This document shows, one piece after another, positions 17,647 to 26,890 of a DNA stretch of 64,000 bases (position 1 is its first letter; each line of letters begins with the position of its first letter). The notes beneath the pieces are model-generated. The model did no database searches. It was not told the origin of the DNA and saw only the letters and a list, made by a program, of their open reading frames with translations. The DNA comes from Neorhizobium sp. SOG26. GTDB taxonomy: Bacteria > Pseudomonadota > Alphaproteobacteria > Rhizobiales > Rhizobiaceae. The stretch is taken from positions 1,240,001-1,304,000 of the forward strand of contig NZ_CP025512.1 of the NCBI RefSeq assembly GCF_003491345.1. The letters run 5' to 3'. The translations under genes and the position numbers were made by a program.

Positions 17647-20016
17647 ATGAAGGCTGGTTCAAAGTTTTTGAACGCAGTGTCGGCGGTTGCGCTGTCTGCT
17701 AGTGTTGTTGCCCCCGGCGCAGGTGTTGTGGTGCTTGCCTCCACCCAGTCTGCCGAGGCTGCAGTCGTGCGCAACATTGCTGTGCGCGGCGCTCAGCGGG
17801 CAGGCGAAGAGGCTGTTCGTTCCAACCTCACGATCCGTCCCGGTGTGAGTTTTTCCAATAGCGATGTCGATGAATCCGTCCGTCGCCTTTACGCAACCGG
17901 CTACTTCTCAGATGTGAAGATCGCTGTTTCCGGCGGCACGCTGGTCGTGACGGTTAGCGAAGCGCAGCTGGTCAACACGGTTGTCTTCAACGGCAATCGC
18001 AAGATCACCGACGAGAAGCTCCAGGCTGCTGTTCAGACCCAGCCGCTCGGCCCCTACACCGAAACCATGGTGAATGCTGACATCGAGCGTCTGCGCCAGG
18101 CGTATAGCGCCATCGGCCGCAGCGACGTTCAGATCACGACGCAGGTCGTGCCGGTGGGCCAGGGTCGCGTTAACCTTGCCTTCGTGATCAACGAGGGCGA
18201 CCGCACCAAGATTGCTGATATCGATTTCGTCGGCAACCAGGCTTATGGCGACAGCCGCCTGAAGGCCGTTATCCTGACGAAGGAATCCGGTCCGCTGTCG
18301 TTCCTGACCCGTAAGGACGTCTATAGCGAAGACAAGCTGCGTGCCGACGAGGATGCGCTGCGCCAGTTCTACTACAACCACGGCTATCCTGACTTCCGTG
18401 TGATCTCGTCGAACGCCGTGCTCGACGAAGCCAACAACAAGTACAACATTACCTTCACTGTCGAAGAAGGCCAGCGCTACCAGTACGGTCCGATCGGCGT
18501 CGAATCGACGGTTGACGGCATCAGCGGCCAGGATCTTCAGGGTCTCGTGCAGACTCGGGAGGGTGCTACCTACGACGCCCGCGAAGTCCAGAAGACGATG
18601 GAAGCGATCTCGCGTCGTGTTGCCTCTGCCGGTTATCCGTTCGCACGTGTTACGCCGCGCGGCGACCGTAACCTTCAGAACGGCACGATCGGCGTAACCT
18701 ATCTCGTCGACCAGGGCGAGCGCGCCTATGTCGAGCGCATCGAAGTGCGCGGTAATACCCGCACGCGCGACTATGTCATTCGCCGCGAGTTCGACTTCAG
18801 CGAAGGCGACGCCTTCAACCAGGAAATGATCTCGCGCGCCAAGCGCCGCCTCGAAGCGCTGGGCTACTTCACTAAGGTCAATATCTCGACGTCGCAGGGC
18901 AGTTCGCCAGACAGGGTTGTCGTTATCGTTGACGTGGAAGACCAGGCAACCGGTTCGTTCGGTATCGGTGCCGGTTACTCCCCGGGCAGCAGCGGCAATG
19001 GCTTCCTGCTCGAAGCTTCTGTTGAAGAAAAGAACTTCCTTGGTCGTGGCCAGTTCATCCGCGTCGCCGTTGGTGGCGGTCTTGAGGATGCTCGCACCTA
19101 CAACATCTCGTTCACCGAGCCTTATTTCCTCGGTTATCGTCTGGCCGCCGGCTTCGACCTCTTCAAGAACCGTACGTCATCCAACGACTACTACGACTAC
19201 GACGAACAGGGCGTAACGCTGCGCGTAACGGCGCCGATCACCGAAGATCTGGCAACGACCTTCCGTTACACCTATAAGCAGATCGAATACGGCAACGATG
19301 GCGCCTATGGTGCGGACAATCTGCCGTTTACGGCTGATGACAACCTGTCCTATCCATACATCTCGATGGTGGACAAGGGCGAGTTCGTTCAGTCGTCGAT
19401 CTCGCAGACGTTGACCTACAACACGCTCGACAGCACCACGCTGGCACGTGAAGGTATGTACGCCACGTTTACGCATGAATATGCGGGTCTTGGCGGCGAC
19501 TCCGACTTCTACAAGATCTCGGCGCGTGCACGTTACTTCCACACGCTCTCCACCGAAGCCGACCTGATCGGCTCGATTGCGATCGGCGCCGGCCATGTCT
19601 TCGCAACGGGTGACCGCCTGCGCGTCTTCGACCAGTTCACGCTGGGTGGTCGTCAGGTTCGTGGCTTCGAAAACGACGGTATCGGTCCGCGCACGGTTGA
19701 TCACGGCGATCCGCTTGGCGGCACGACCTACTTCACCGCATCGGCTGAAATGACGATGCCGATGCCGGCAATTCCGGAAGACTTCGGGCTCCGCGCTGCA
19801 GTCTTTGCTGACGCCGGTACGCTCTATGGCAACAAGGTCGATCTCGGCACCAGCACGGCGCAGGGCACCGACATGACCTGGCGTGCATCGGTCGGTGCGG
19901 GCATCATGTGGGCCTCGCCGTTCGGCAACATCCGCTTCGACTATGCGCATCCTGTGGTGAAGGAAGACTTCGACGAGACCCAGGAATTCCGGTTCAGCAT
20001 GGCGAACCAGTTCTGA
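17647..20016 (+). CDS. bamA: Outer membrane protein assembly factor BamA
   Basis: 789 residues. Signal peptide (MKAGSKFLNAVSAVALSASV), then about five POTRA domains (the first begins VVRNIAVRGAQRAGEEAVRS; the fifth has VERIEVRGNTRTRDYVIRRE), then a 16-strand barrel. GGRQVRGFENDGIGPR is the VRGF/Y motif of loop 6, and the last residues QEFRFSMANQF end with a C-terminal aromatic. Inserts beta-barrel proteins into the outer membrane. ATG 17647 follows a Shine-Dalgarno-like GGGAAAAGG at 17628. Confidence 0.98.
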   Translation: MKAGSKFLNAVSAVALSASVVAPGAGVVVLASTQSAEAAVVRNIAVRGAQRAGEEAVRSNLTIRPGVSFSNSDVDESVRRLYATGYFSDVKIAVSGGTLVVTVSEAQLVNTVVFNGNRKITDEKLQAAVQTQPLGPYTETMVNADIERLRQAYSAIGRSDVQITTQVVPVGQGRVNLAFVINEGDRTKIADIDFVGNQAYGDSRLKAVILTKESGPLSFLTRKDVYSEDKLRADEDALRQFYYNHGYPDFRVISSNAVLDEANNKYNITFTVEEGQRYQYGPIGVESTVDGISGQDLQGLVQTREGATYDAREVQKTMEAISRRVASAGYPFARVTPRGDRNLQNGTIGVTYLVDQGERAYVERIEVRGNTRTRDYVIRREFDFSEGDAFNQEMISRAKRRLEALGYFTKVNISTSQGSSPDRVVVIVDVEDQATGSFGIGAGYSPGSSGNGFLLEASVEEKNFLGRGQFIRVAVGGGLEDARTYNISFTEPYFLGYRLAAGFDLFKNRTSSNDYYDYDEQGVTLRVTAPITEDLATTFRYTYKQIEYGNDGAYGADNLPFTADDNLSYPYISMVDKGEFVQSSISQTLTYNTLDSTTLAREGMYATFTHEYAGLGGDSDFYKISARARYFHTLSTEADLIGSIAIGAGHVFATGDRLRVFDQFTLGGRQVRGFENDGIGPRTVDHGDPLGGTTYFTASAEMTMPMPAIPEDFGLRAAVFADAGTLYGNKVDLGTSTAQGTDMTWRASVGAGIMWASPFGNIRFDYAHPVVKEDFDETQEFRFSMANQF

Positions 20017-20019
20017 TCG

Positions 20020-20044
20020 TTTCCGCCCGCTCGTCGGGCGGAAA
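20020..20044 (+). other. Perfect inverted repeat between bamA and lpxD
   Basis: TTTCCGCCCG / CGGGCGGAAA (10 bp) with a CTCGT loop, 4 nt after the bamA stop and 20 nt before lpxD. No T run follows. It could attenuate read-through into the lpx genes or protect the bamA mRNA 3' end. Confidence 0.55.
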
Positions 20045-20064
20045 TCCGCTCCGGAGCCTGGCTT

Positions 20065-21129
20065 ATGGACCATAATGAATTTTTTCCGCCCCATGGTGGC
20101 GTGAGCCTGCGAGAGCTGGCCGCCCATCTTGGGGCCGATCTGCTTGATCCGTCCGCAGGTGATCGCATCATCCGTTCGGTTGCGCCTGTCGCTCGGGCGG
20201 TTGAAGGGCAGATCTGCTACATCATTTCCCGCAAGAGCCGCGACGAACTGGCGACCTGCAAGGCTTCCGCGATCATCTGCGATGCTGCGCTCCAGAGTGT
20301 TGTGCCGGAAGGCATTGCGGTCCTCGTCAGCAAGATGCCGCATGCGGCCTTCGCGATGGCCGGTGCTTTCCTGCACCCGATCGCGATGCGCCCGTCTCCG
20401 GTGACTTCGACTGGAGGAATCTCTCCGGCGGCCTTCATCGACCCCACAGCCAAGCTGGAAGCGGATGTTCAGGTTGAGCCGATGGCTGTTATCGGCGCAC
20501 GCGCCGAGATCGGCAGCGGCACTCGCATTGGGGCCGGCAGCGTAATCGGCGCGGATGTCAAGATTGGCCGCGATTGCACAATCGCAGCAGGCGCCAGCAT
20601 TGTCGCTTCCCTGGTTGGCAACAACGTCATCATCCATAACGGCGCACGGCTCGGGCAGGATGGTTTCGGCTTCGCGCCCGGACCACGCGGTATGCTGAAG
20701 ATCGTCCAGGTCGGCCGCGTCATCGTCCAGGACAATGTCGAGATCGGCGCGAACACGACCATCGACCGTGGCGCGATGGATGACACTGTCATCGGCGAAG
20801 GTACGAAGATCGACAACCAGGTGCAGGTTGCCCACAACGTCCGCATTGGCCGTCATTGCGGCATCGCGTCGGGTGTCGGCATCGCCGGGTCGACAACGAT
20901 CGGCAACGGCGTGCTGATTGGCGGTGCGGCCGCCATCAATGGCCATATCACCATCAACGACGGGGTACAGATCGCAGCGTTCAGCGGTGTCGTCGCGAGC
21001 GTGCCGGCCGGCGCGGTTTATGGCGGTGTGCCGGCCCGGCCGATCAAGGACTTCCTGCGGGAGATGGCCGAGAAGATGGCCCAGTCTGATGAACGGGCGA
21101 AGCGTAAAGGAGAGAAGAACAATGACTGA
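20065..21129 (+). CDS. lpxD: UDP-3-O-(3-hydroxyacyl)glucosamine N-acyltransferase
   Basis: 354 residues. Third lipid A step: N-acylation from 3-hydroxyacyl-ACP. N-terminal uridine-binding domain (about 1-110) followed by a left-handed beta-helix of hexapeptide repeats, with [20 protein letters not shown] and [20 protein letters not shown] (active-site His region), and a C-terminal helix [20 protein letters not shown]. Ends 8 nt inside fabZ. Confidence 0.98.
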   Translation: MDHNEFFPPHGGVSLRELAAHLGADLLDPSAGDRIIRSVAPVARAVEGQICYIISRKSRDELATCKASAIICDAALQSVVPEGIAVLVSKMPHAAFAMAGAFLHPIAMRPSPVTSTGGISPAAFIDPTAKLEADVQVEPMAVIGARAEIGSGTRIGAGSVIGADVKIGRDCTIAAGASIVASLVGNNVIIHNGARLGQDGFGFAPGPRGMLKIVQVGRVIVQDNVEIGANTTIDRGAMDDTVIGEGTKIDNQVQVAHNVRIGRHCGIASGVGIAGSTTIGNGVLIGGAAAINGHITINDGVQIAAFSGVVASVPAGAVYGGVPARPIKDFLREMAEKMAQSDERAKRKGEKNND

Positions 21130-21586
21130 AGAGACCAAGCCGGAACTCGGTGCGGCCGATATTCAGGAAATCATGAAGCTGCTGCCCCATCGCTACCCGT
21201 TTCTTCTGGTCGACAAGATCATTGATATCGACGGCGACAACTCGGCGATCGGCATCAAGAACGTGACGGCAAGCGAGCCGCATTTCGCCGGCCATTTCCC
21301 GGACCGTCCGATCATGCCGGGCGTGCTTCTGGTCGAAGGCATGGCCCAGACGGCTGGCGCGATCTGCGCGCGCAAGGACGGCGAGGGCGGCCATCTCGTC
21401 TATTTCATGACGATCGATAACGCCCGTTTCCGCAAACCGGTGGTTCCCGGTGACCGGGTGGAGTACCATGTCACCAAGCTGAAGCAGCGCGGCAACATCT
21501 GGAAGTTCCATTGCGACGCCAAGGTAGATGGCGCGCTGGTGGCTGAGGCAGATATCGGTGCAATGATGCGCAAGGGCGAGGAATGA
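21122..21586 (+). CDS. fabZ: 3-hydroxyacyl-[acyl-carrier-protein] dehydratase FabZ
   Basis: 154 residues from ATG 21122, preceded by AAGGAGAG; the in-frame opening further upstream lies inside lpxD. Hot-dog fold dehydratase of type II fatty acid synthesis. [14 protein letters not shown] and [20 protein letters not shown] carry the catalytic His and Glu. It competes with LpxA/LpxD for 3-hydroxyacyl-ACP, which fits its place between them. Overlaps lpxD by 8 nt and lpxA by 4 nt. Confidence 0.98.
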   Translation: MTEETKPELGAADIQEIMKLLPHRYPFLLVDKIIDIDGDNSAIGIKNVTASEPHFAGHFPDRPIMPGVLLVEGMAQTAGAICARKDGEGGHLVYFMTIDNARFRKPVVPGDRVEYHVTKLKQRGNIWKFHCDAKVDGALVAEADIGAMMRKGEE

Positions 21587-22398
21587 GCGGGATCGCAGCG
21601 AGTGCGCAGATCCACCCTATGGCGGTGGTCGAGGACGGCGCTATCCTTGGCGAGAACGTCGTCGTGGGTCCGTTTGCGCATGTGGGCCCGCGCGTTGTCC
21701 TGAAGGATGGCACGAAGCTGCACTCGCACGCGGTCGTGACGGGGAAGACGGAAATCGGCAGCAACTGCCAGATCTTTCCGATGGCGGTCATTGGTGGCGT
21801 CTCCCAAAGCCTTCATGAGGCAGGTGAGGAATCGTCACTAACAATCGGCGATAACTGCACGATCCGGGAAGGCGTTACGATGAACTGCGGCACCGTCGGT
21901 GGTGGCGGCAAGACGGTCGTCGGCAGCAACTGCCTGTTTCTTGCCAATTCGCACGTGGCGCATGACTGCCAACTGGGCAGTGACATCATCATGTCGAACA
22001 ACGTCATGCTCGCGGGTCACGTCCATGTTGCCGATCGTGCCATCTTGGGCGGCGGATGTGCCGTGCATCAGTTCACGCGAATCGGCCGTCAGGCCTTCAT
22101 CGGCGGACTGTCTGCGGTCAATTATGACGTGATCCCGTATGGAATGCTGAACGGCAACCCTGGTGTGCTGGGCGGACTGAACGTCGTCGGCATGAGCCGC
22201 GCCGGCATCGAACGTTCTACGATCCACGTTGTCCGCCGCGCGTACAAGGCAATCTTCGAAGGCGAGGGGAATATCCGCGCCAACGCAGCCGCCATTCGCG
22301 ATGAATATGCCGATAGCAAGGAAGTCATGGAAATCCTCGACTTCATCGCTGCCGCAAGCGACCGGGCAATCTCGTCGCCCTTCCGTAACAAGAGCTGA
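21583..22398 (+). CDS. lpxA: Acyl-ACP--UDP-N-acetylglucosamine O-acyltransferase
   Basis: 271 residues. First lipid A step. Hexapeptide-repeat beta-helix ([20 protein letters not shown]) with [19 protein letters not shown] containing the catalytic His, and the C-terminal helical domain [20 protein letters not shown]. The 5' ATGA overlaps the fabZ stop. Confidence 0.98.
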   Translation: MSGIAASAQIHPMAVVEDGAILGENVVVGPFAHVGPRVVLKDGTKLHSHAVVTGKTEIGSNCQIFPMAVIGGVSQSLHEAGEESSLTIGDNCTIREGVTMNCGTVGGGGKTVVGSNCLFLANSHVAHDCQLGSDIIMSNNVMLAGHVHVADRAILGGGCAVHQFTRIGRQAFIGGLSAVNYDVIPYGMLNGNPGVLGGLNVVGMSRAGIERSTIHVVRRAYKAIFEGEGNIRANAAAIRDEYADSKEVMEILDFIAAASDRAISSPFRNKS

Positions 22399-22404
22399 TC
22401 GGCT

Positions 22405-23289
22405 GTGGCCGATCAGCAGCGATCTCCTGCGGCGGGCCGGCTCGCCATCATCGCTGGAGACGGTTTCCTGCCGATCTACCTGGCGCAGGCAGCGCGCGAT
22501 GCGGGTAACGAGCCGCTGATGATCCGGCTTCGAGATGAAGCGGCTCAGGCCTTCGAAGGCTTCGAGACCGTCACCGCAAGCATTGCCGATATAGCCGGCT
22601 TCGCCAGCATCTTTCGCCAACATGGGATCAACCGGGTCGTCCTGTCGGGTGCGGTGAAACGCCGGCCGGACTGGCGCGATATCCGCCCGAACTGGAAGGC
22701 GCTGCGCCAGCTTCCGTCGCTGGTCGGCACGCTGATCTCGGGCGGAGACGATGCGCTTCTGCAGGCGGCGATAGGCATCATCGAGGCGCAGGGATGTACC
22801 GTAGTGGGCGCACACGAGATTGCGCCAGCGCTGCTTGCCCGCGTCGGCGCGCTCGGCATCCATCAACCGAGTGACGATGATCTGCGTGACGTGACGAAGG
22901 CGGCCGAGGCCGCAACCAAGCTCGGTGAACTCGATATCGGGCAAGGTGCGGTCAGCATCGGCGGTCGCGTTGTTGCCCTTGAAGGGGTCGAAGGCACCGA
23001 CCAGATGCTGCACCGGGTGGCAGTGCTGCGTGCAGAGGGACGGATATCCGCGCGCCGCAAAGGCGTTCTCGTGAAGCTCTGCAAACCCCAGCAGGACATG
23101 CGGGCCGACCTTCCATCGATCGGACCCTCGACGGTCGAAAATGCGGTGCGCGCGGGTCTGGCTGGCATCGCCGTCGAGGCAGGACGCGCGCTCGTGCTTG
23201 AGGAAGACAAGATGGTCGCAGCCGCAAACGAGGCCGGGATCTTCATTTGCGGCATCGACATGGGGTTGCCGGACGGAGGCTTGTCATGA
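22405..23289 (+). CDS. lpxI: UDP-2,3-diacylglucosamine pyrophosphatase LpxI
   Basis: 294 residues from GTG 22405, 6 nt after lpxA. LpxI (DUF1009) replaces LpxH in alphaproteobacteria and hydrolyses UDP-diacylglucosamine to lipid X. RLAIIAGDGFLPIYLAQAAR, the catalytic-domain EGVEGTDQMLHRVA motif and KGVLVKLCKPQQDMRADLPS with IGPSTVENA are family signatures. Overlaps lpxB by 4 nt (ATGA). Confidence 0.97.
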   Translation: MADQQRSPAAGRLAIIAGDGFLPIYLAQAARDAGNEPLMIRLRDEAAQAFEGFETVTASIADIAGFASIFRQHGINRVVLSGAVKRRPDWRDIRPNWKALRQLPSLVGTLISGGDDALLQAAIGIIEAQGCTVVGAHEIAPALLARVGALGIHQPSDDDLRDVTKAAEAATKLGELDIGQGAVSIGGRVVALEGVEGTDQMLHRVAVLRAEGRISARRKGVLVKLCKPQQDMRADLPSIGPSTVENAVRAGLAGIAVEAGRALVLEEDKMVAAANEAGIFICGIDMGLPDGGLS

Positions 23290-24455
23290 CCGAACCATTG
23301 AAAATTGGCGTCGTGGCCGGCGAGGTCTCCGGCGACCTGCTTGGTGGAAATCTTGTTGCCGCACTCAAGGCGGCCCGGGGGGATGAGATCGAACTGGTCG
23401 GCGTCGGTGGAGAGGCTCTGCAGGCGCAGGGGCTGAAATCCCTGTTCGACTTCTCCGAGCTGTCGATCATGGGTCTCACCCAGGTCCTCGCGCGCCTGCC
23501 GAACCTGATCAAGCGCATCAACCAGACGGCTGCGGCGCTTGTCGCTGCAAAGCCTGATGTGCTCGTGATCATCGACAGCCCCGATTTTACGCACCGCGTC
23601 GCGAAGAAGGTGCGCGAGGCGCTGCCTGACTTGCCGATCATCGACTATGTCTGCCCCAGCGTCTGGGCGTGGAAGGAGTATCGTGCCAAGGCGATGCTCG
23701 ATTACGTCGACCATGTCTTGGCTGTGCTGCCTTTCGAGCCGGAAGCGATGCAGCGGCTCGGTGGTCCGCCCACCACGTTTGTCGGCCATCGTTTGACGGA
23801 TGATCCTGCCGTGCTGAAGGTTCGCGGTCTTCGGGCAGAACGTCCGCTTCCCCTGGAAGGCGAGCAAAAAACGATTCTTCTGCTGCCGGGCTCGCGGTCC
23901 GGGGAGATCAGGGCGCTGCTGCCGGTCTTCGCTGAGGCGGCGCGTCAGTTTGCGGAGCGCAATGGTCCGACGCGGTTCCTCCTGCCCACGGTGACCCGCC
24001 AGGAGGCTCTGGTTCGCTCGCTCGCGGCGGAGCTTGGCCTCAACGCCGAGATAACGGTCACCACCGACGCAAAATGGGATGCCTTTGCCAAAGCTGATGC
24101 TGCAATTGCAGCCTCGGGCACCGTCATCCTAGAACTGGCGCTGTCAAACGTTCCGGTCGTTTCCGCCTATAAGGCCGACTGGCTGATCACTCTGATGTCG
24201 AAGCGGATCAAGATCTGGACCGGCGCGCTCCCGAACCTCATCACCGACTACCCGGTCGTTCCGGAATATATTAACGAAGTCGTGCGACCGGCGAGCCTCT
24301 GCCGTTGGGCCGAGCGACTTTCCTCCGACACACTGCAGCGCCGGGCGACGATGGAGGGTTTCGAGCTCACGTGGCAACGGCTGCAGGTTCCTGTGCCATC
24401 CGGAGAGGCGGCCGCGGGTGTGGTGTTGAGCGTCCTGACCCAGCGTAACCGATAG
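23286..24455 (+). CDS. lpxB: Lipid-A-disaccharide synthase
   Basis: 389 residues from ATG 23286. GT19 glycosyltransferase that joins lipid X and UDP-diacylglucosamine. KIGVVAGEVSGDLLGG (GExSGD), CPSVWAWKEYRAK and LLPGSRSGEIRALLPVF are diagnostic, and DAAIAASGTVILELAL is the donor site. Last gene of the lpx operon; converges with the DUF4087 gene with a 12-nt gap. Confidence 0.98.
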   Translation: MTEPLKIGVVAGEVSGDLLGGNLVAALKAARGDEIELVGVGGEALQAQGLKSLFDFSELSIMGLTQVLARLPNLIKRINQTAAALVAAKPDVLVIIDSPDFTHRVAKKVREALPDLPIIDYVCPSVWAWKEYRAKAMLDYVDHVLAVLPFEPEAMQRLGGPPTTFVGHRLTDDPAVLKVRGLRAERPLPLEGEQKTILLLPGSRSGEIRALLPVFAEAARQFAERNGPTRFLLPTVTRQEALVRSLAAELGLNAEITVTTDAKWDAFAKADAAIAASGTVILELALSNVPVVSAYKADWLITLMSKRIKIWTGALPNLITDYPVVPEYINEVVRPASLCRWAERLSSDTLQRRATMEGFELTWQRLQVPVPSGEAAAGVVLSVLTQRNR

Positions 24456-24467
24456 GCAGCGCGCCCT

Positions 24468-24833
24468 TCAGCCTTTGAACTTCAGCGCCTTGTCGTTGCG
24501 GCACTGCGACAGCTTGAGCTGCCTGAACGAGATGATGCTGGTGATACGTTCGTCGCCGTCTGTTTCGACAGAGAGGCAAGCGCAGGCATAACCATAGTTC
24601 CCGTTTGTCCTGACATACTCCTTCTCCGAGATGTCCGGGATCAGGTCCATTCCCTCCGGCTCCTGGTCATCCGGCCCCTGTGTCATGATCACCCAAGTCT
24701 TGTCGCGGTCATCGAGCCACCAGTTGCGCGGCGTCGGGTTGGAAATCCAGCCGCAGCGGGTCTCGGCCGCCTGGGCAAGTGAAGGCAGGGCGGCGAGCGT
24801 GGCCGCCGCCAACAGGATCATGACGTTTTTCAA
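24468..24833 (-). CDS. DUF4087 family secreted protein
   Basis: 121 residues if read from TTG 24833, which has GGAGGGG 8 nt upstream; this start gives a clean signal peptide (MKNVMILLAAATLAALPSLA then QA). An ATG at 24866 would put 11 odd residues in front. Mature part ETRCGWISNPTPRNWWLDDR, GYACACLSVETD and a late Cys (LSQCRND) fit DUF4087, a small Cys-containing periplasmic family of unknown function. Divergent from the TetR gene. Confidence 0.82.
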   Translation of the reverse strand: MKNVMILLAAATLAALPSLAQAAETRCGWISNPTPRNWWLDDRDKTWVIMTQGPDDQEPEGMDLIPDISEKEYVRTNGNYGYACACLSVETDGDERITSIISFRQLKLSQCRNDKALKFKG

Positions 24834-24905
24834 GATGTTTTCCCCTCCATGGATGGGGTTGATCATAAGCGGAATCGAAAAAAGCGATAGGGCGTTCGTG
24901 ACCGC

Positions 24906-24934
24906 TTGACGATGGCGCTGGATCGGCTATAGGA
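24906..24934 (+). promoter_or_regulatory. Promoter of the TetR-family gene
   Basis: TTGACG (24906-24911) and TATAGG (24929-24934) with an exact 17-nt spacer, upstream of the repressor gene and followed within 6 nt by the palindromic repeat. A near-consensus sigma-70 type promoter. Confidence 0.6.
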
Positions 24935-24939
24935 ACGGA

Positions 24940-24958
24940 ACCGTACGGTACGGTACGT
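24940..24958 (+). promoter_or_regulatory. Putative TetR operator (palindromic tandem repeat)
   Basis: ACCGTACGGT (24940-24949) is a perfect palindrome and continues as a tandem CGGTACGGTACG, so several overlapping half-sites are present. It covers the expected transcription start of the promoter at 24906-24934, which is where an autorepressing TetR would bind. Confidence 0.6.
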
Positions 24959-25006
24959 GAAGAATTTGAGCCTGAGAGTTGAGCAGTGAGACCCGAGACG
25001 AGTGAC

Positions 25007-25645
25007 ATGCCCGAATTTTCGCCGCGGCAGAACGAGGTTCTGGAGCAGGCACTTCGGTTGCTTGTAGAGGGTGGTGAAAAGGCGCTGACGACATCTGGCT
25101 TGGCGCGTGCCGCCAACTGCTCCAAGGAAAGCCTCTACAAGTGGTTCGGCGATCGTGAAGGCCTGCTTGCCGCCATGATCGCCTATCAGGCCTCCAAGGT
25201 CCGCACCCAAGAGCGGTCCGGCGAACGGCTGACGGCGCCGCTTCTGCGAGACCACCTGGAGCTTTTTGCTCGCGACCTTCTTGAAGTCCTGTCCGGCGAT
25301 GTCTCGCTGGCGCTGAACCGCTTGGCGATCGGCCAGTCGCATCGCGAAGGCTCAAAGCTCGGCAAGCTGCTGCTTGAGCATGGGCGCCGGCAGATCGATC
25401 GCCGCGCCATGGCCCTCATGGACCAGGGGAAGCGGGCAGGGCTGCTGCGCTTCGATAATGCCGATGCCGCCTATCACACGCTTTACGGGCTGATCGTTTC
25501 CGACCTGCATGTGCGCATGCTGATCGGCGAACCTGGCCTCAAGGACAATGCGCGGCAAGCCCAGAAGGCGGTTGATGCCTTCCTGGTGCTGCATGGCACG
25601 CATAACCAATCTGCTGATGCGCAACGCGCCTCGGCTGGACGCTAA
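25007..25645 (+). CDS. TetR/AcrR family transcriptional regulator
   Basis: 212 residues from ATG 25007 (a GTG at 24986 would add 7). N-terminal HTH: VLEQALRLLVEGGEKALTTS, GLARAANCSKESLYKWFGDR (recognition helix SKESLYKWF) and EGLLAAMIAYQ. The C-terminal ligand domain resembles the TetR_C_7/AefR-like group (LLEHGRRQIDRRAMALMDQG). The promoter carries a palindrome on the start site, so autorepression is likely. ilvC starts 42 nt after the stop, so the repressor may also govern ilvC or be its upstream gene. Confidence 0.9.
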   Translation: MPEFSPRQNEVLEQALRLLVEGGEKALTTSGLARAANCSKESLYKWFGDREGLLAAMIAYQASKVRTQERSGERLTAPLLRDHLELFARDLLEVLSGDVSLALNRLAIGQSHREGSKLGKLLLEHGRRQIDRRAMALMDQGKRAGLLRFDNADAAYHTLYGLIVSDLHVRMLIGEPGLKDNARQAQKAVDAFLVLHGTHNQSADAQRASAGR

Positions 25646-26707
<1,062 letters not shown>

Positions 26708-26727
26708 GCTTCTGAAGTATGATAAGG

Positions 26728-26765
26728 ACCACGGCTGGAGCGAGAGCTTCGGCCGTGGTTTTTTG
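26728..26765 (+). terminator. Rho-independent terminator of ilvC
   Basis: Stem ACCACGGC / GCCGTGGT with a 16-nt loop followed directly by TTTTTT. Twenty nt after the ilvC stop. Confidence 0.85.
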
Positions 26766-26772
26766 TGACCAG

Positions 26773-26811
26773 GCCGCGGGAGCAAAAGCAGCAAAAATTT
26801 TGCTCCGCGGC
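26773..26811. repeat. Long inverted repeat downstream of ilvC
   Basis: Left arm 26773-26787 and right arm 26798-26811 form a 14-bp stem with one bulged G (GCCGCGG-AGCAAAA against TTTTGCT-CCGCGGC). The loop and arms are A/T-rich at the centre. It could be a terminator for the opposite direction, or a structured leader of the next gene. Confidence 0.5.
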
Positions 26812-26816
26812 GCGAT

Positions 26817-26835
26817 AGGTCAGTATTGCTGACCT
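26817..26835. promoter_or_regulatory. Palindromic operator candidate upstream of the aminotransferase
   Basis: AGGTCAG-TATTG-CTGACCT, a perfect 7+5+7 palindrome, 55 nt before the aminotransferase ATG. The shape fits a dimeric HTH regulator (GntR, Lrp or similar). No cognate regulator gene is adjacent. Confidence 0.5.
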
Positions 26836-26890
26836 GTCGATGTTTCTGTAATGTATCCGCATAACAAATTGAAATATGAGGAAACATCCG

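Noticed and set aside
19177..21138. 653-residue open frame on the minus strand
   Set aside because: Antisense to the 3' end of bamA and to lpxD; Arg/Asp-rich composition and no family features. A strand shadow.
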